Shown: in pieces, positions 7,907 through 16,445 of the stretch
Layout: each line of letters begins with the position of its first letter
How positions within the stretch are numbered: position 1 is the first letter of the stretch
Assembly: GCA_963839475.1 (NCBI GenBank)
Contig: CAWIVH010000001.1
Span: 496,001 to 560,000 of the forward strand
DNA length: 64,000 nucleotides
Direction: 5' to 3'
Origin: CAWIVH01 sp963839475
GTDB taxonomy: Bacteria; Acidobacteriota; UBA6911
Notes under the pieces: generated by a model
What the model was told of the DNA's origin: nothing
Database searches by the model: none
Seen by the model: only the letters and a program-made list of their open reading frames with translations
Translations under genes and position numbers: made by a program

Positions 7907-9304
7907 ATGAGAAGAATCGGACGGATTTTAGGGCGCACAACCGTAGGGCTGATAGGGATTACTGTTGCCGTGATGGTCCTGTGCCTCGACAGCGTTGACT
8001 ATCAGCCTTACTTCCATTCCTCCTCTTATAAAGAGACCCTGGTGGGTTTTCAGGAAGGGCCGGCACGTACCGTCGCAACTGCCGGCCGCCTGAGCGCCGG
8101 ATTCGGCAAAGCCCAGCTCACGCCGGTGCTGAATTCGCCGGCGGATGATCCTGAGCAAGGCCGGTTCCGATCCCTGCCGCTGGCGGGATTCGGCAGCCGG
8201 AATGGAAAACCCGCCACCGGGGTGCACGACGACCTTTTCGTCAAAGCCGTTGCTCTCAGAGTCGGGGATCGTCTGGCCGTGATGATCAGCGCGGATGCGC
8301 TCATCATCCCGCGCGAAGTGGCTGAGGCTGCCATGTCGAGGCTGGCGAGTGAATCGCACCTGGCGCGCGAGCAGGTCTATTTCGGCGCTACCCATACCCA
8401 CGCCGGCATCGGAGGATGGGGCGAGGGCTTCGTGGCGGAATCCTTCGCCGGCGGTTATCAACCCGGCGCCCGGAAATGGTTCGCCATTTGCCTGGTAAAA
8501 GCTGCTCAGGACGCGCTCGCGGATCTGATGCCGGCCGCCGTGGGCCATGGCAGCGTGGCCGAGCCGCAGTTTATTCGTAACCGGCTCGTTGGTGAACTCG
8601 GCACGATAGATCCTGAGCTAAGCTTTCTCATTATCCGGAGGACCGATGGAAAAACTGCCGTTGTGGGCTCCTATTCAGCTCATGCCACGATTCTGCCTTC
8701 CAGCCTCATGGAATTCAGCGCCGATTATCCCGGAGCCTTTCAACGTGCCGTAGAGCAGGCAACCGGCGGTTTTGCCTTGTTCTTTGCCGGTGGGGTGGGC
8801 TCCCACAGCCCGGTTCCGGGCGCGAAAGGATTCGATGGCGTCGAAAAAATGGGCCGGGCGCTGGCCCAAGCCGTCCTGGCCAAAATACCCGACACCCGGC
8901 TTGAAGACGCGCCGGCCGCAGCTTTTTCAGGGCTCAGTGTCGCTCTGCCGCCGCCGCAATCGCGCCTGACCGACGGAATCAGGCTCAGGCCCTGGATCGC
9001 ACGCAAGCTGCTTCCGGTCTCCGATCGAACCTACCTGCAGGTTTACCGGGTGGGTTCATCCGCTTGGATTTCAACCCCTTGCGATTTCAGCGGGGAGCTT
9101 GCCCTGAGCATCAAGGATTATGCCCGTCGCAGCGGGCTGCAGGCGGTCGTCACCAGCTTCAACGGCGACTACATCGGCTATGTGATCCCGAACCGGTACT
9201 ACCACATGGACGGTTACGAGCCGCGGCTCATGTCCTTCTTCGGTCCCGACACCCCGGAATACCTCAGCGAGTTGATCCGCCGGATGCTGGTGCCTGCGAG
9301 CTAG
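7907..9304 (+). CDS. Neutral/alkaline ceramidase-like protein, membrane anchored
   Basis: The protein has 465 residues from the ATG at 7907. An upstream in-frame start would add 31 residues without signal character. An N-terminal hydrophobic stretch (VGLIGITVAVMVLCL) anchors or exports it. The body matches the N-terminal domain of neutral/alkaline non-lysosomal ceramidases: LSAGFGKAQLTP, a GVHDDLF segment, FGATHTHAGIGG with clustered histidines for zinc, and GSYSAHATIL. It is much shorter than full ceramidases, which have a further C-terminal domain, so true ceramide hydrolysis is uncertain. The stop codon TAG lies inside a repeated motif. Confidence 0.75.
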   Translation: MRRIGRILGRTTVGLIGITVAVMVLCLDSVDYQPYFHSSSYKETLVGFQEGPARTVATAGRLSAGFGKAQLTPVLNSPADDPEQGRFRSLPLAGFGSRNGKPATGVHDDLFVKAVALRVGDRLAVMISADALIIPREVAEAAMSRLASESHLAREQVYFGATHTHAGIGGWGEGFVAESFAGGYQPGARKWFAICLVKAAQDALADLMPAAVGHGSVAEPQFIRNRLVGELGTIDPELSFLIIRRTDGKTAVVGSYSAHATILPSSLMEFSADYPGAFQRAVEQATGGFALFFAGGVGSHSPVPGAKGFDGVEKMGRALAQAVLAKIPDTRLEDAPAAAFSGLSVALPPPQSRLTDGIRLRPWIARKLLPVSDRTYLQVYRVGSSAWISTPCDFSGELALSIKDYARRSGLQAVVTSFNGDYIGYVIPNRYYHMDGYEPRLMSFFGPDTPEYLSELIRRMLVPAS

Positions 9305-9515
9305 TATCTGTCGCAAAACTCGGTAATGCCTGGTCCTAGACTTGGACTTGGTCCTGGACCTAGACGTGGACACAAAGAAACCGCATGGCATGATGCTGAA
9401 TGCTGAGTTCGCAAAGGCTTATTTAGAGAGAGTGGTTAAACTCCAAACCGAGGACCAAGTCCATGTCCAGGTCCAGGTCCAGGTCGAATGAACATGGAGA
9501 TTCGCGACAGAAACT
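9301..9515. repeat. 215 bp element with CTAGTTTCTGTC-type inverted ends and hexamer-repeat arms
   Basis: The ends are CTAGTATCTGTCGCAAAA (9301-9318) and, in inverse, TTCGCGACAGAAACTAG (9501-9515 and neighbours); about 15 of 17 positions pair. Inside, 9330-9371 is a string of six-base units (TGGACT, TGGACC, TAGACG) and 9451-9485 is the inverse string (GTCCAG repeated). The two arms could form a long hairpin. There is no coding content. It looks like a small MITE-like or structural repeat. It begins in the last codons of the ceramidase-like gene. Confidence 0.7.
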
Positions 9516-9560
9516 AGCTAGCCGGGCACTCTCTCTCCGGAAACTTGAAACGCTCGCAAG

Positions 9561-9635
9561 ATTGAACCGCTAAGACTCGAAGATCGCAAGGATTTATACA
9601 ATATCTTTGCAGTCTTCGAGTCTTAGCGGTTCAAT
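9561..9635. repeat. Dispersed hairpin repeat, copy C
   Basis: The best-preserved copy. The left arm is ATTGAACCGCTAAGACTCG and the right arm is its near-exact inverse, ending CTTAGCGGTTCAAT, with an AT-rich loop. The TGA stop of the leftward PHP gene lies inside its conserved end. Confidence 0.9.
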
Positions 9636-10971
9636 TCTTGAGGGGAGTCGCTTCCAACAGAATGGGATTCGCATAGATCCAGGGAACCCATTCGCCGCGA
9701 ATCTTGAGATCGGCCTCGACCCGGTACTTTCCGGGCGACGGCGGCACCCAGTCCACCTGACGACCTTCCTCTCGAACTATCACATTCCCGTCCTTCAGGA
9801 TTGAAAAGCGGCATTCGTTCGGCGCTTCAGCCCGCAGGCGGATTCCGGCAGAGAATGGAACGGCCTCCCCCATCAGCGTGTTCCCGGCCGGTCCCTGCGC
9901 CATCCAGGTGAATCCCGAACTGTCGGCGATCATGTCAAACCCGACAAATGCGCGCCCGGCCTTGAGTGATGCAAGGATCGCCGCTTCGCTCAGTTCCCGT
10001 GCGAGGACGTGGGTTGTTACAAAGCGGATCATGCGATCATAACGGTCGAGCTGCAGATAGAATACTCGTCGGCCCGGCTCGAGGGGTCCGCAACAGAGGC
10101 GCAGCAGCAAGCGGCCGACCGGATTCAGCGCAAACTCTTTCAGGGTTTGTGGGCTGGTGTCTTCGATGCGGAGCGTGCCGGCCGCCGTGTAAATTCCCCG
10201 GATCCCGGTGTTCTGATGCGCATCGTTTCCCCCGATGGCCGTGATGTGCCGGCTTCGGTTGAGATTGTCCCAGCGCGCAAGCAGGCCATCCTGCCTTTTA
10301 AATACCAGCCGCATCACCTGGTCCGGGTAGCGCTCCATGTTGACCAGGATGTCGGGGCCCATGCCCTGCAATCCCCCGCTGTCCCTGAAAGCAGCGTGAA
10401 TGTTGAAAATCTCCATGCCCGAGAGTTCAGGGCGATCCCAGTCCCTGGGCTGCTCGCAATGGGCGTAAAAGAGGGATCCTCCATTGTCGATGATCCGGCG
10501 CGCCAGTTCCGGCCGCGCCTCGCCGTCGTCGAGCACAATGCCGGAGGCCACGCCGAAAGGCATGAAGCCTTCCTTCATTTCGTAGCCTGGAATAAAGAGT
10601 TTTCCACCATGCAATCCGCGCCATTGCGCGCTGAAATCTGCCCGATGCTTCGTTGGGTGGTCGCTCATGCAGATGAAATCGCGGCCGGTCTCTACCAGAG
10701 TGCGTTGAATCTCCTCAAAAGGAACTTCGCAGTCATGGGAAAGATGGGAGTGGCTGTGAAGGACTCCCTTGTATTCACGCCAGCCGGCGATGGGCGTGAC
10801 CGGATGCCACTTGGCGCGAAGTTCAGCCCAGGCCCTCTCTTCCTGAGGAAAACGTGCGAAGCGATGGTAAAGCGCCGACCGAAGCCAGACCAGTAGGAGC
10901 ACCAGCACGATTGCAGAGAGCGCGGCTAAGAGGCGGAACGTGATTCGAAGCAGTTTTCGCAGTTTAGTCAC
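9631..10971 (-). CDS. Membrane-anchored PHP-domain metallohydrolase (CehA/McbA-like)
   Basis: The protein has 446 residues. GGAGG is 6 bases before a GTG at 10971 but abuts an ATG at 10977, so the GTG is the better start. A hydrophobic helix near residues 10-30 (LLAALSAIVLVLLLVWL) anchors it facing the periplasm. The PHP signature HSHSHLSHDCE (about 73) and FICMSDHP supply metal-binding His and Asp, and GGNDAH occurs near the middle. The C-terminal 150 residues look like a beta-sandwich. CehA-type enzymes hydrolyse phosphate or carbamate esters; the true substrate is unknown. The last residues ATPLKN are followed by a stop provided by repeat C. Confidence 0.75.
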   Translation of the reverse strand: MTKLRKLLRITFRLLAALSAIVLVLLLVWLRSALYHRFARFPQEERAWAELRAKWHPVTPIAGWREYKGVLHSHSHLSHDCEVPFEEIQRTLVETGRDFICMSDHPTKHRADFSAQWRGLHGGKLFIPGYEMKEGFMPFGVASGIVLDDGEARPELARRIIDNGGSLFYAHCEQPRDWDRPELSGMEIFNIHAAFRDSGGLQGMGPDILVNMERYPDQVMRLVFKRQDGLLARWDNLNRSRHITAIGGNDAHQNTGIRGIYTAAGTLRIEDTSPQTLKEFALNPVGRLLLRLCCGPLEPGRRVFYLQLDRYDRMIRFVTTHVLARELSEAAILASLKAGRAFVGFDMIADSSGFTWMAQGPAGNTLMGEAVPFSAGIRLRAEAPNECRFSILKDGNVIVREEGRQVDWVPPSPGKYRVEADLKIRGEWVPWIYANPILLEATPLKN

Positions 10972-11284
10972 CGGCATCCTCCAACGGCACTATAGGTCGA
11001 CAGAAATGAAAGGCAAGATCTTTCTGCCCCCCCTCTCCCCTCGGACATGTGGGTTCGGGCTTCAGGCCTGGGGCCGTCCATAGCAATTCGTACGTTACAG
11101 CTTAGAATCGTGTGCGTCCGGGCTTCAGCCCGAACCCCTATGTACAATGATAAACGCGCCTTGGTTGGACGGCGGAATCAAAGCCTCGTTTATCGGAGAT
11201 TCTTTTGGGGGGGTGGAAAAAAGGATAGCTAATCGCCGTTTTATTAAGGCAATATTCATGCGCCATTTGAGAGACTGAGATTTG
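10972..11284. other. Intergenic gap with inverted GGGTTCGGGCTTCAG hairpin
   Basis: A divergent gap without a convincing gene. GGGTTCGGGCTTCAGGCC (11051-11068) and CGGGCTTCAGCCCGAACCCC (11119-11138) can pair, and the latter is itself nearly self-complementary. A C-rich tract (11029-11040) and a G-run (11207-11213) are also present. It must hold the promoters of the genes at 10971 and 11285, but I see no confident -35/-10 pair. Confidence 0.6.
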
Positions 11285-11872
11285 ATGAAAATCGATCTGC
11301 ATGTTCATTCGAGCGAACGGTCAGCTTGCGGGGAAGCCACGGAGGCCACCCAAATCCGGGCAGCGATGGCTGCAGACCTGGACGCACTGGTTTTCACCGA
11401 TCACTATAGCTTTGTCCCGCCTGAGCACCTGGAAGAACTGAACCGCGATTACGCCCCCTTCAGGATTTTCGGTGGTATCGAGGTCTGTGCCGACGGCGAA
11501 GATTTCATTGTCATCGGTGTGCGCGATTCCCTCCTGGAAAGGCGGCAATATTCTTACGACAAACTCCATTCCATCGTACGTTCTCACAGCGGCTATATCG
11601 CCCTTGTGCACCCCTTCCGCTACCGGGAGGAAATAAGCGCGGACATAGAAAGGCTGCGCCCGGATGGAATCGAGGTTTATTCCATCAATACACCGGTGTG
11701 GGCCGAGAAGAAAATCCGCGATACCGCTGAGAGACTGCGGATTCCCATGCTCTGCAATTCCGACGCTCATGAGGTTGCTTGGCTGGGCCACTATTACAAC
11801 CGGCTCCGTAGAAAACCGAAAAATGAAGAGGATCTGATTGCAATGCTGCGCGCGGGCGAATTCAGCATCTGA
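11285..11872 (+). CDS. PHP-domain metal-dependent phosphoesterase
   Basis: The protein has 195 residues; the ATG at 11285 is preferred to a TTG directly before it. It is a minimal PHP domain: MKIDLHVHSSERSACGEA at the N-terminus, ALVFTDHYSF, FGGIEVC, YIALVHPFRY, GIEVYS and CNSDAHE. These are the canonical His/Asp/Glu ligands of a trinuclear metal site. There is no signal peptide, so it is cytoplasmic. Small stand-alone PHP proteins hydrolyse phosphoesters such as nucleotides or histidinol phosphate-like substrates; which one is not shown. The family call is firm. Confidence 0.85.
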   Translation: MKIDLHVHSSERSACGEATEATQIRAAMAADLDALVFTDHYSFVPPEHLEELNRDYAPFRIFGGIEVCADGEDFIVIGVRDSLLERRQYSYDKLHSIVRSHSGYIALVHPFRYREEISADIERLRPDGIEVYSINTPVWAEKKIRDTAERLRIPMLCNSDAHEVAWLGHYYNRLRRKPKNEEDLIAMLRAGEFSI

Positions 11873-12016
11873 AGTTTTCTGCAGTTCCAGCGGCTTGTAT
11901 TTCGCCTGGGATACCACCTGCGGCGACTCCCTCCGATTCACTTTTTGGGATTCAAAAACCCTCATCGGATGTATCCTGAGGCTCAACGTTAACGCTTTGT
12001 TTATGGTGGTGCAATC

Positions 12017-13669
12017 ATGGCTGATGAGCGAAACACAACGGATCCCGAACATGAAAATTCCAGCTCGAATGCAGGGATTGGCGTGAAACTCCGCCGACTG
12101 CTGTGGGCTTTTCCCTTGGCCGGCTTGGTGTCGCTGATCTGGTTTCTCGTGCGTGTGATCCCGAAACCCTCCCGGGCGGCGTATCCCTGCCAGAGGGCGG
12201 CGGCACCGCTCGCGAGCAGTTTCGTTCTATGGGTTCTGGCCTTTCTCGTATCCATGAAAGCCTGGCGCCGGGGAGCCGGCTTCCTGAGGCAGTCGCGGGT
12301 GCGTCTGGCAGTGCTTTGCCTGGTTCTTGCCGCCACCCTGGGGACGGGCGTATTCCTGACCATGCCGACACCTCCCGCCCAGGCCGACGTCATTGCACCG
12401 AACAGGCCCATCGGGGAGGCCAAAGGGATTTACCCCGGCAGGGTTGTCTGGGCCCATGATCCGCAATCGACTAACTGGAAGGGGCCCGGCGATGGCCACT
12501 GGTGGGAAGCAGAACACACCCGGCAGCAGGTAGTGCATCGTATGATGTCGGACACCGTCCAGGCTCTCAGCGGCAAAAAGAGCGACAAGGACGCCTGGGA
12601 TTCCATTTTCCGCCATTTCAACCGGACTCGCGGCGGGGCAAATGCGGGATACAAAAGCGGGGAAAAGATTGCGATCAAGATAAACCTGGTTGGAGCGATC
12701 TTCAACAAGGCCGGCAACGTCGATCCCGCCACCTACAACATGGTGCGGCGTAATGATTATATGAACACTTCCCCCCAGATGATGGTCGCGATCCTGCGCC
12801 AGTTGGTCCAATCCGCGGGAGTGCGACAGGCCGACATCTCGATTGGGGACCCTCTGACCTTATTCCCCAACGAATATTACGAAATTTGCAGCAAGGAATT
12901 TCCCGATGTCCACTACATCGATCACAACGGCGGTACGTCGGCCAGCCCCCGGACCAAGGTGCAGCCGTCGCAGGTGGCTTTCTACTGGAGCTGCCGGCCG
13001 GAAGGGAAAACCCAGGACTACATTCCAACGGCGTTTGCCGAGGCGAAGTACTTCATCAACATGGCCAACCTCAAGAGCCACACCCTCGCCGGCGTTACGC
13101 TCTGCGCGAAGAACTATCTCGGTGCGCTCATTAGGACTCCGCCTGAAGCCGGCTATTACAACATCCACGACACCCTGACGAAGAATGCCCAGGGATACGG
13201 AAAATACCGTTCTCTGGTGGATCTGATGGGCCACTCGCAGACCGGTGGCAAGGCCCTGATCTACTTCATTGACGGATTGTATGCCGGCGTGCACCCGGTC
13301 GAGGATTTTCCAAAGAAATGGAATTCGGCGCCGTTCAACGGTAACTGGAGCTCGAGTTTGTTTGTCTCCCTTGACCCGGTAGCCATTGATTCCGTAGGGT
13401 TCGATTTCCTCTATGCCGAATGGAATGACCACCCGCACATGCCCGGGACGGATGATTACCTGCACGAGGCGGCACAGGCGGATAATCCCCCCTCAGGCAC
13501 CTTTTACGATCCCGATCATCCGACAGCGATGGCGCGCATGAAAAGCCTTGGTGTGCACGAGCACTGGAACAATCCCACAGACAGGAATTACAGCAGGAAT
13601 CTCGGGTCCGGGAGCGGGATCGAGTTGATCCGGGTCGAATCGTCCGGCGCCGGCCATTCGCGCCAATAG
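12017..13669 (+). CDS. DUF362 domain protein with three N-terminal membrane helices
   Basis: The protein has 550 residues. Hydrophobic segments lie at about 28-46, 66-83 and 96-117, followed by a large DUF362 domain starting at GRVVWAHDP. Typical features are EKIAIKINL, the pairing of SPQMMVAILRQLVQSAGV with DISIGDP, and INMANLKSHTLAGVTLCAKNYLGAL. DUF362 proteins are of poorly defined function; some carry ferredoxin-type clusters, but no CxxCxxC is visible here. The active domain should lie outside the membrane. The next gene starts 16 bp later, so they are probably co-transcribed. A second DUF362 gene lies at 16446-17627. Confidence 0.8.
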   Translation: MADERNTTDPEHENSSSNAGIGVKLRRLLWAFPLAGLVSLIWFLVRVIPKPSRAAYPCQRAAAPLASSFVLWVLAFLVSMKAWRRGAGFLRQSRVRLAVLCLVLAATLGTGVFLTMPTPPAQADVIAPNRPIGEAKGIYPGRVVWAHDPQSTNWKGPGDGHWWEAEHTRQQVVHRMMSDTVQALSGKKSDKDAWDSIFRHFNRTRGGANAGYKSGEKIAIKINLVGAIFNKAGNVDPATYNMVRRNDYMNTSPQMMVAILRQLVQSAGVRQADISIGDPLTLFPNEYYEICSKEFPDVHYIDHNGGTSASPRTKVQPSQVAFYWSCRPEGKTQDYIPTAFAEAKYFINMANLKSHTLAGVTLCAKNYLGALIRTPPEAGYYNIHDTLTKNAQGYGKYRSLVDLMGHSQTGGKALIYFIDGLYAGVHPVEDFPKKWNSAPFNGNWSSSLFVSLDPVAIDSVGFDFLYAEWNDHPHMPGTDDYLHEAAQADNPPSGTFYDPDHPTAMARMKSLGVHEHWNNPTDRNYSRNLGSGSGIELIRVESSGAGHSRQ

Positions 13670-13685
13670 CCACTGGAGACTGGAC

Positions 13686-14810
13686 ATGCAGGGCAAAGAC
13701 AATTCTGAATTGAAAACAGGACGCAGGGAGTTCGGGCAGCTTGCGCTGGCTGGAGCCGCCGGGAGTGCCGCGTTTCTCGCCAAAGTGGCTTCCGCGGCCC
13801 CTATAATGGAAAAGGTCGGCCCCGGCGTCAAGCTGTCGATCCAGGTGTCGACCGACCCCAGCGACGAAGATTTGCAGTTCGTAAAACAGCTGGGGGTCGA
13901 TTACGTCAACATCCCAACGGGAGGCGAACGCGCAACCTACGAGAACTTCATCCGACTGAAAAGCAAAGTCGAAGCCGCAGGCCTGAAGGTCTGGAATATC
14001 GGCAACAGCAACGTTCACAACATGGAAGAAGTAACCCTGAATCTCCCGGGCCGCGATCAGAAAATCGAAGAATATAAAGCCTATCTCCGCAACCTCAGCA
14101 AGGCGGGCATCTATTACACCACTTATGCCCACATGGGCAACGGCATCTGGAGCACGGCGAGGGAAACCACGCGCGGCAATGCATCGGCCCGGGCCTTCGA
14201 TCAGCAGAAGGCGGAAAAAGGCGACTGGGGCGGCAAGTCTTTCAAAGGACCGCTAACGCATGGCCGTGTGTATACGCCGCAGGAAATCTGGGACAACTAC
14301 ACCTATTTCATCAAGGCAGTCACACCTGTGGCGGAAGCGGAAGGAATCAGGATCGGGATCCACCCGGATGATCCTCCGGTGCCGGAACTTGGCGGCGTGC
14401 CCCGGTGCATCTTCAGCAGCTTCGCCGGATACAAAAGAGCTCTGGAGATCGCCGGCAGCCCGAATGTGGGAGTGTGCCTCTGTGTGGGTTGCTGGCTCGA
14501 AGGCGGAAAGCTGATGGGCAAGAGCGTTGTGGACACCATCCATTATTTCGGAAAGCAGGACAAGCTGTTCAAAGTCCATTTCAGAAACGTCAATGAACCG
14601 CTGCCGCATTTTGTCGAGACCTTTATGGATAACGGCTACATGAGCATGTACAAGGTCATGAAAGCGCTCTGCGAGGTAAGGTTCAATGGCGTGATCATCG
14701 CCGACCATATCCCAGCCATGGTCGGGGGAGGGCGTGTGGGAACGGCCTACAGCATCGGATATATGAAGGCGTTACTTGAAAGAGCGCAATCCGAAGTTGG
14801 CGCCAGCTAG
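13686..14810 (+). CDS. Tat-exported mannonate dehydratase-like TIM-barrel protein
   Basis: The protein has 374 residues. The leader TGRREFGQLALAGAAGSAAFL has a twin-arginine motif. The body shares the UxuA-type core: IGIHPDDPPVPELGGVPRC, a phosphate- or carboxylate-facing loop, then PNVGVCLCVGCW, KVHFRNV and a C-terminal ADHIPAM. These carry the His, Cys and Asp ligands of mannonate dehydratase. Known UxuA acts in the cytoplasm on D-mannonate; a Tat-exported relative may act on uronic-acid-derived products in the periplasm (inference). It follows the DUF362 gene by 16 bp. Its TAG stop lies in a repeat also found at 9301. Confidence 0.8.
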   Translation: MQGKDNSELKTGRREFGQLALAGAAGSAAFLAKVASAAPIMEKVGPGVKLSIQVSTDPSDEDLQFVKQLGVDYVNIPTGGERATYENFIRLKSKVEAAGLKVWNIGNSNVHNMEEVTLNLPGRDQKIEEYKAYLRNLSKAGIYYTTYAHMGNGIWSTARETTRGNASARAFDQQKAEKGDWGGKSFKGPLTHGRVYTPQEIWDNYTYFIKAVTPVAEAEGIRIGIHPDDPPVPELGGVPRCIFSSFAGYKRALEIAGSPNVGVCLCVGCWLEGGKLMGKSVVDTIHYFGKQDKLFKVHFRNVNEPLPHFVETFMDNGYMSMYKVMKALCEVRFNGVIIADHIPAMVGGGRVGTAYSIGYMKALLERAQSEVGAS

Positions 14811-14826
14811 TTTCTGTCACGAAACT
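14807..14826. repeat. Third copy of the CTAGTTTCTGTC motif at a stop codon
   Basis: The sequence CTAGTTTCTGTCACGAAACT matches the inverted ends of the 9301-9515 element. It supplies the TAG stop of the mannonate dehydratase-like gene, just as the copy at 9301 does for the ceramidase-like gene; both proteins end Ala-Ser. Confidence 0.75.
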
Positions 14827-14857
14827 GATACTGGGCGGGGCCCAGGCCCGATGGGCC

Positions 14858-15025
14858 GGAAGAGAATCAGGCTTGTCCAATTTGCGATGCGGTCATATGT
14901 ATATTCAGATCGCATCCACAATTGAGATACAAGGCCCTGCGCGACGGAAGAGAATCAGGCTTGTCCAGACTGCGATGCGGTCACATGTATATTCAGATCG
15001 CATCCGCAATTGAGATCCAAGGCCC
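14858..15025. repeat. Two direct 80 bp repeats (period 88 bp)
   Basis: Units 14858-14937 and 14946-15025 begin GGAAGAGAATCAGGC and end AAGGCCC, with only a handful of differences. Each contains an internal imperfect palindrome, GATGCGGTC facing GATCGCATC around a short AT-rich loop. Confidence 0.85.
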
Positions 15026-15045
15026 AACGGGCCGGCAGCGAATAG

Positions 15046-15227
15046 CCGTGGGCGAGCCACCGAAGGGGGCGCTGCCCACGGTCGGAGATAGGCGTTGAGC
15101 GAGCCCCAGCAGGGGCGACAGACAGTCTGTCGCCCCTGTCGGGGCTCGAACCTCTTCCAAACCTAACCGGGGGCCGCGCCGCTTCGCGGCTTGCCCCCGG
15201 CTATTCGCTCAGACCCCTTTCGGGGTC
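15046..15227. repeat. Cluster of four strong hairpins
   Basis: In order: CCGTGGGC/GCCCACGG (15046-15081); a near-perfect 49 bp palindrome centred on GACAGACAGTCTGTC (15100-15148); CCGGGGGC/GCCCCCGG (15167-15200); GACCCC/GGGGTC (15212-15227). No T-run follows any of them, so simple Rho-independent termination is not indicated. With the 80 bp repeats they fill the whole 475 bp gap. Confidence 0.8.
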
Positions 15228-15286
15228 CCCCGGTCGGGTGCGAATCATTGATGGAATGAATCAGCGCGAGTGGAAGGAGCGATGAT

Positions 15287-16425
15287 ATGAAACAATTGCA
15301 AAGGCGCGGTTTTTTCAGAAATACCCTGGCGGCCTTGGGCCTGTGTGCGACAGGCAGCTCATTGCAGGCTCAGCAGTCAACCTCAGCTGCCGGCCCCGCC
15401 ATCCTTCCAGCTTATTGCCGAGCGCAGAGTTACCGTTCGTTGAAACAATCAAGCCATGACCCGACCGGAGGCAATCGCGACTACTGGCCGATTAAAGGCG
15501 GCGAGACGCGCGAGATCTTCAACCAGTCCGGGCCCGGAGCGATCACTCACATCTGGTTCACGATTTCAGCCTCAGCTCCCTATCATCTGAAGGAACTTGT
15601 GCTGCGGGGCTACTGGGACGGAAACGCCAAGCCGAGCGTGGAAACGCCGATCGGAGACTTCTTCGGTCTGAACCTGGGCGATTACAGCATCTTTGAAAGC
15701 CAGTACCTCGCCTGCTCGCCGGGGAAATCCCTGAACTGCTATTTCGTGATGCCTTATCAGAAATCGGCCCGGTTCGCCGTGACCAATGAAGGCACGCGCG
15801 ATGTGGGGGCGTTCTATTCCAATATCGATTTCATGAGCGCCGGCGAACCGTTGCCTGCTGACACACTTTATTTCCACGCGCAGTATCGCCAGGCGGCTCC
15901 CCATACGGCGGTTGCAAAGGTAGACGGACGCACCCCCGACAATCCCCTGGGCGCCAAAAATCACGTCTATTGCGAAACTCGCGGGCGTGGTCATCTGATA
16001 GGCGTGACCCTGGGGGTGATTCAAAATGCCGAAGCCTGGATGGGCGAAGGCGACGACATGATCTTCATCGACGACGAAACCAAACCGGCGATCATCGGCA
16101 CCGGCAGTGAAGATTATTTCCTGGGCAGCTGGAATTTCGGCGGGCGCGACGGGGCGAAAATGTTTTCCCATCACCAGTACGGGGCGCATCTGATCCAGAG
16201 CCCCGAGCGCACCGGCGGACGCTACTGCTGCTACCGTTTTCACGGCGACAACCGGTTACCTTTTCCAAATACCTGAAGCACACGATGGAGCACGGCCATG
16301 GCAATGACCGGGGGGACAATTTCTACAGCTGCTGCTTCTGGTACCAGGACAAGCCATTCACCGATTTCCCGGCTTTGCCCTCGGCGCAGGACCGCATCCC
16401 GTCCGTCGTGCCTTCGCCGCGGTAA
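15287..16425 (+). pseudogene. DUF2961 protein, single-base frameshift near 16252
   Basis: The first frame runs 329 residues and stops at 16276. A signal sequence (RRGFFRNTLAALGLCATGSS, Tat-like) leads a DUF2961 domain with SQSGPGAITHIW-type, GDFFGLNLGDY-type and GTGSEDYFLGSWNFGG motifs. At 16251-16256 the sequence ACCGGT appears to lack one C. Restoring it gives GDNPVTFSKYLKHTMEHGHG and a further DNFYSCCFWYQ segment to TAA at 16425, exactly the usual end of this domain. DUF2961 proteins act on glycans and some are glycoside hydrolases. Either the gene is recently inactivated or this is an assembly error. AGGAG lies 9 bases before the ATG. Confidence 0.85.
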
Positions 16426-16445
16426 ATCGCGTCAGGCTCAGCGGA

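Noticed and set aside
14858..15025. CRISPR-like direct repeats
   Set aside because: Only two long 80 bp units with an 8 bp separator, no spacers and no cas genes.
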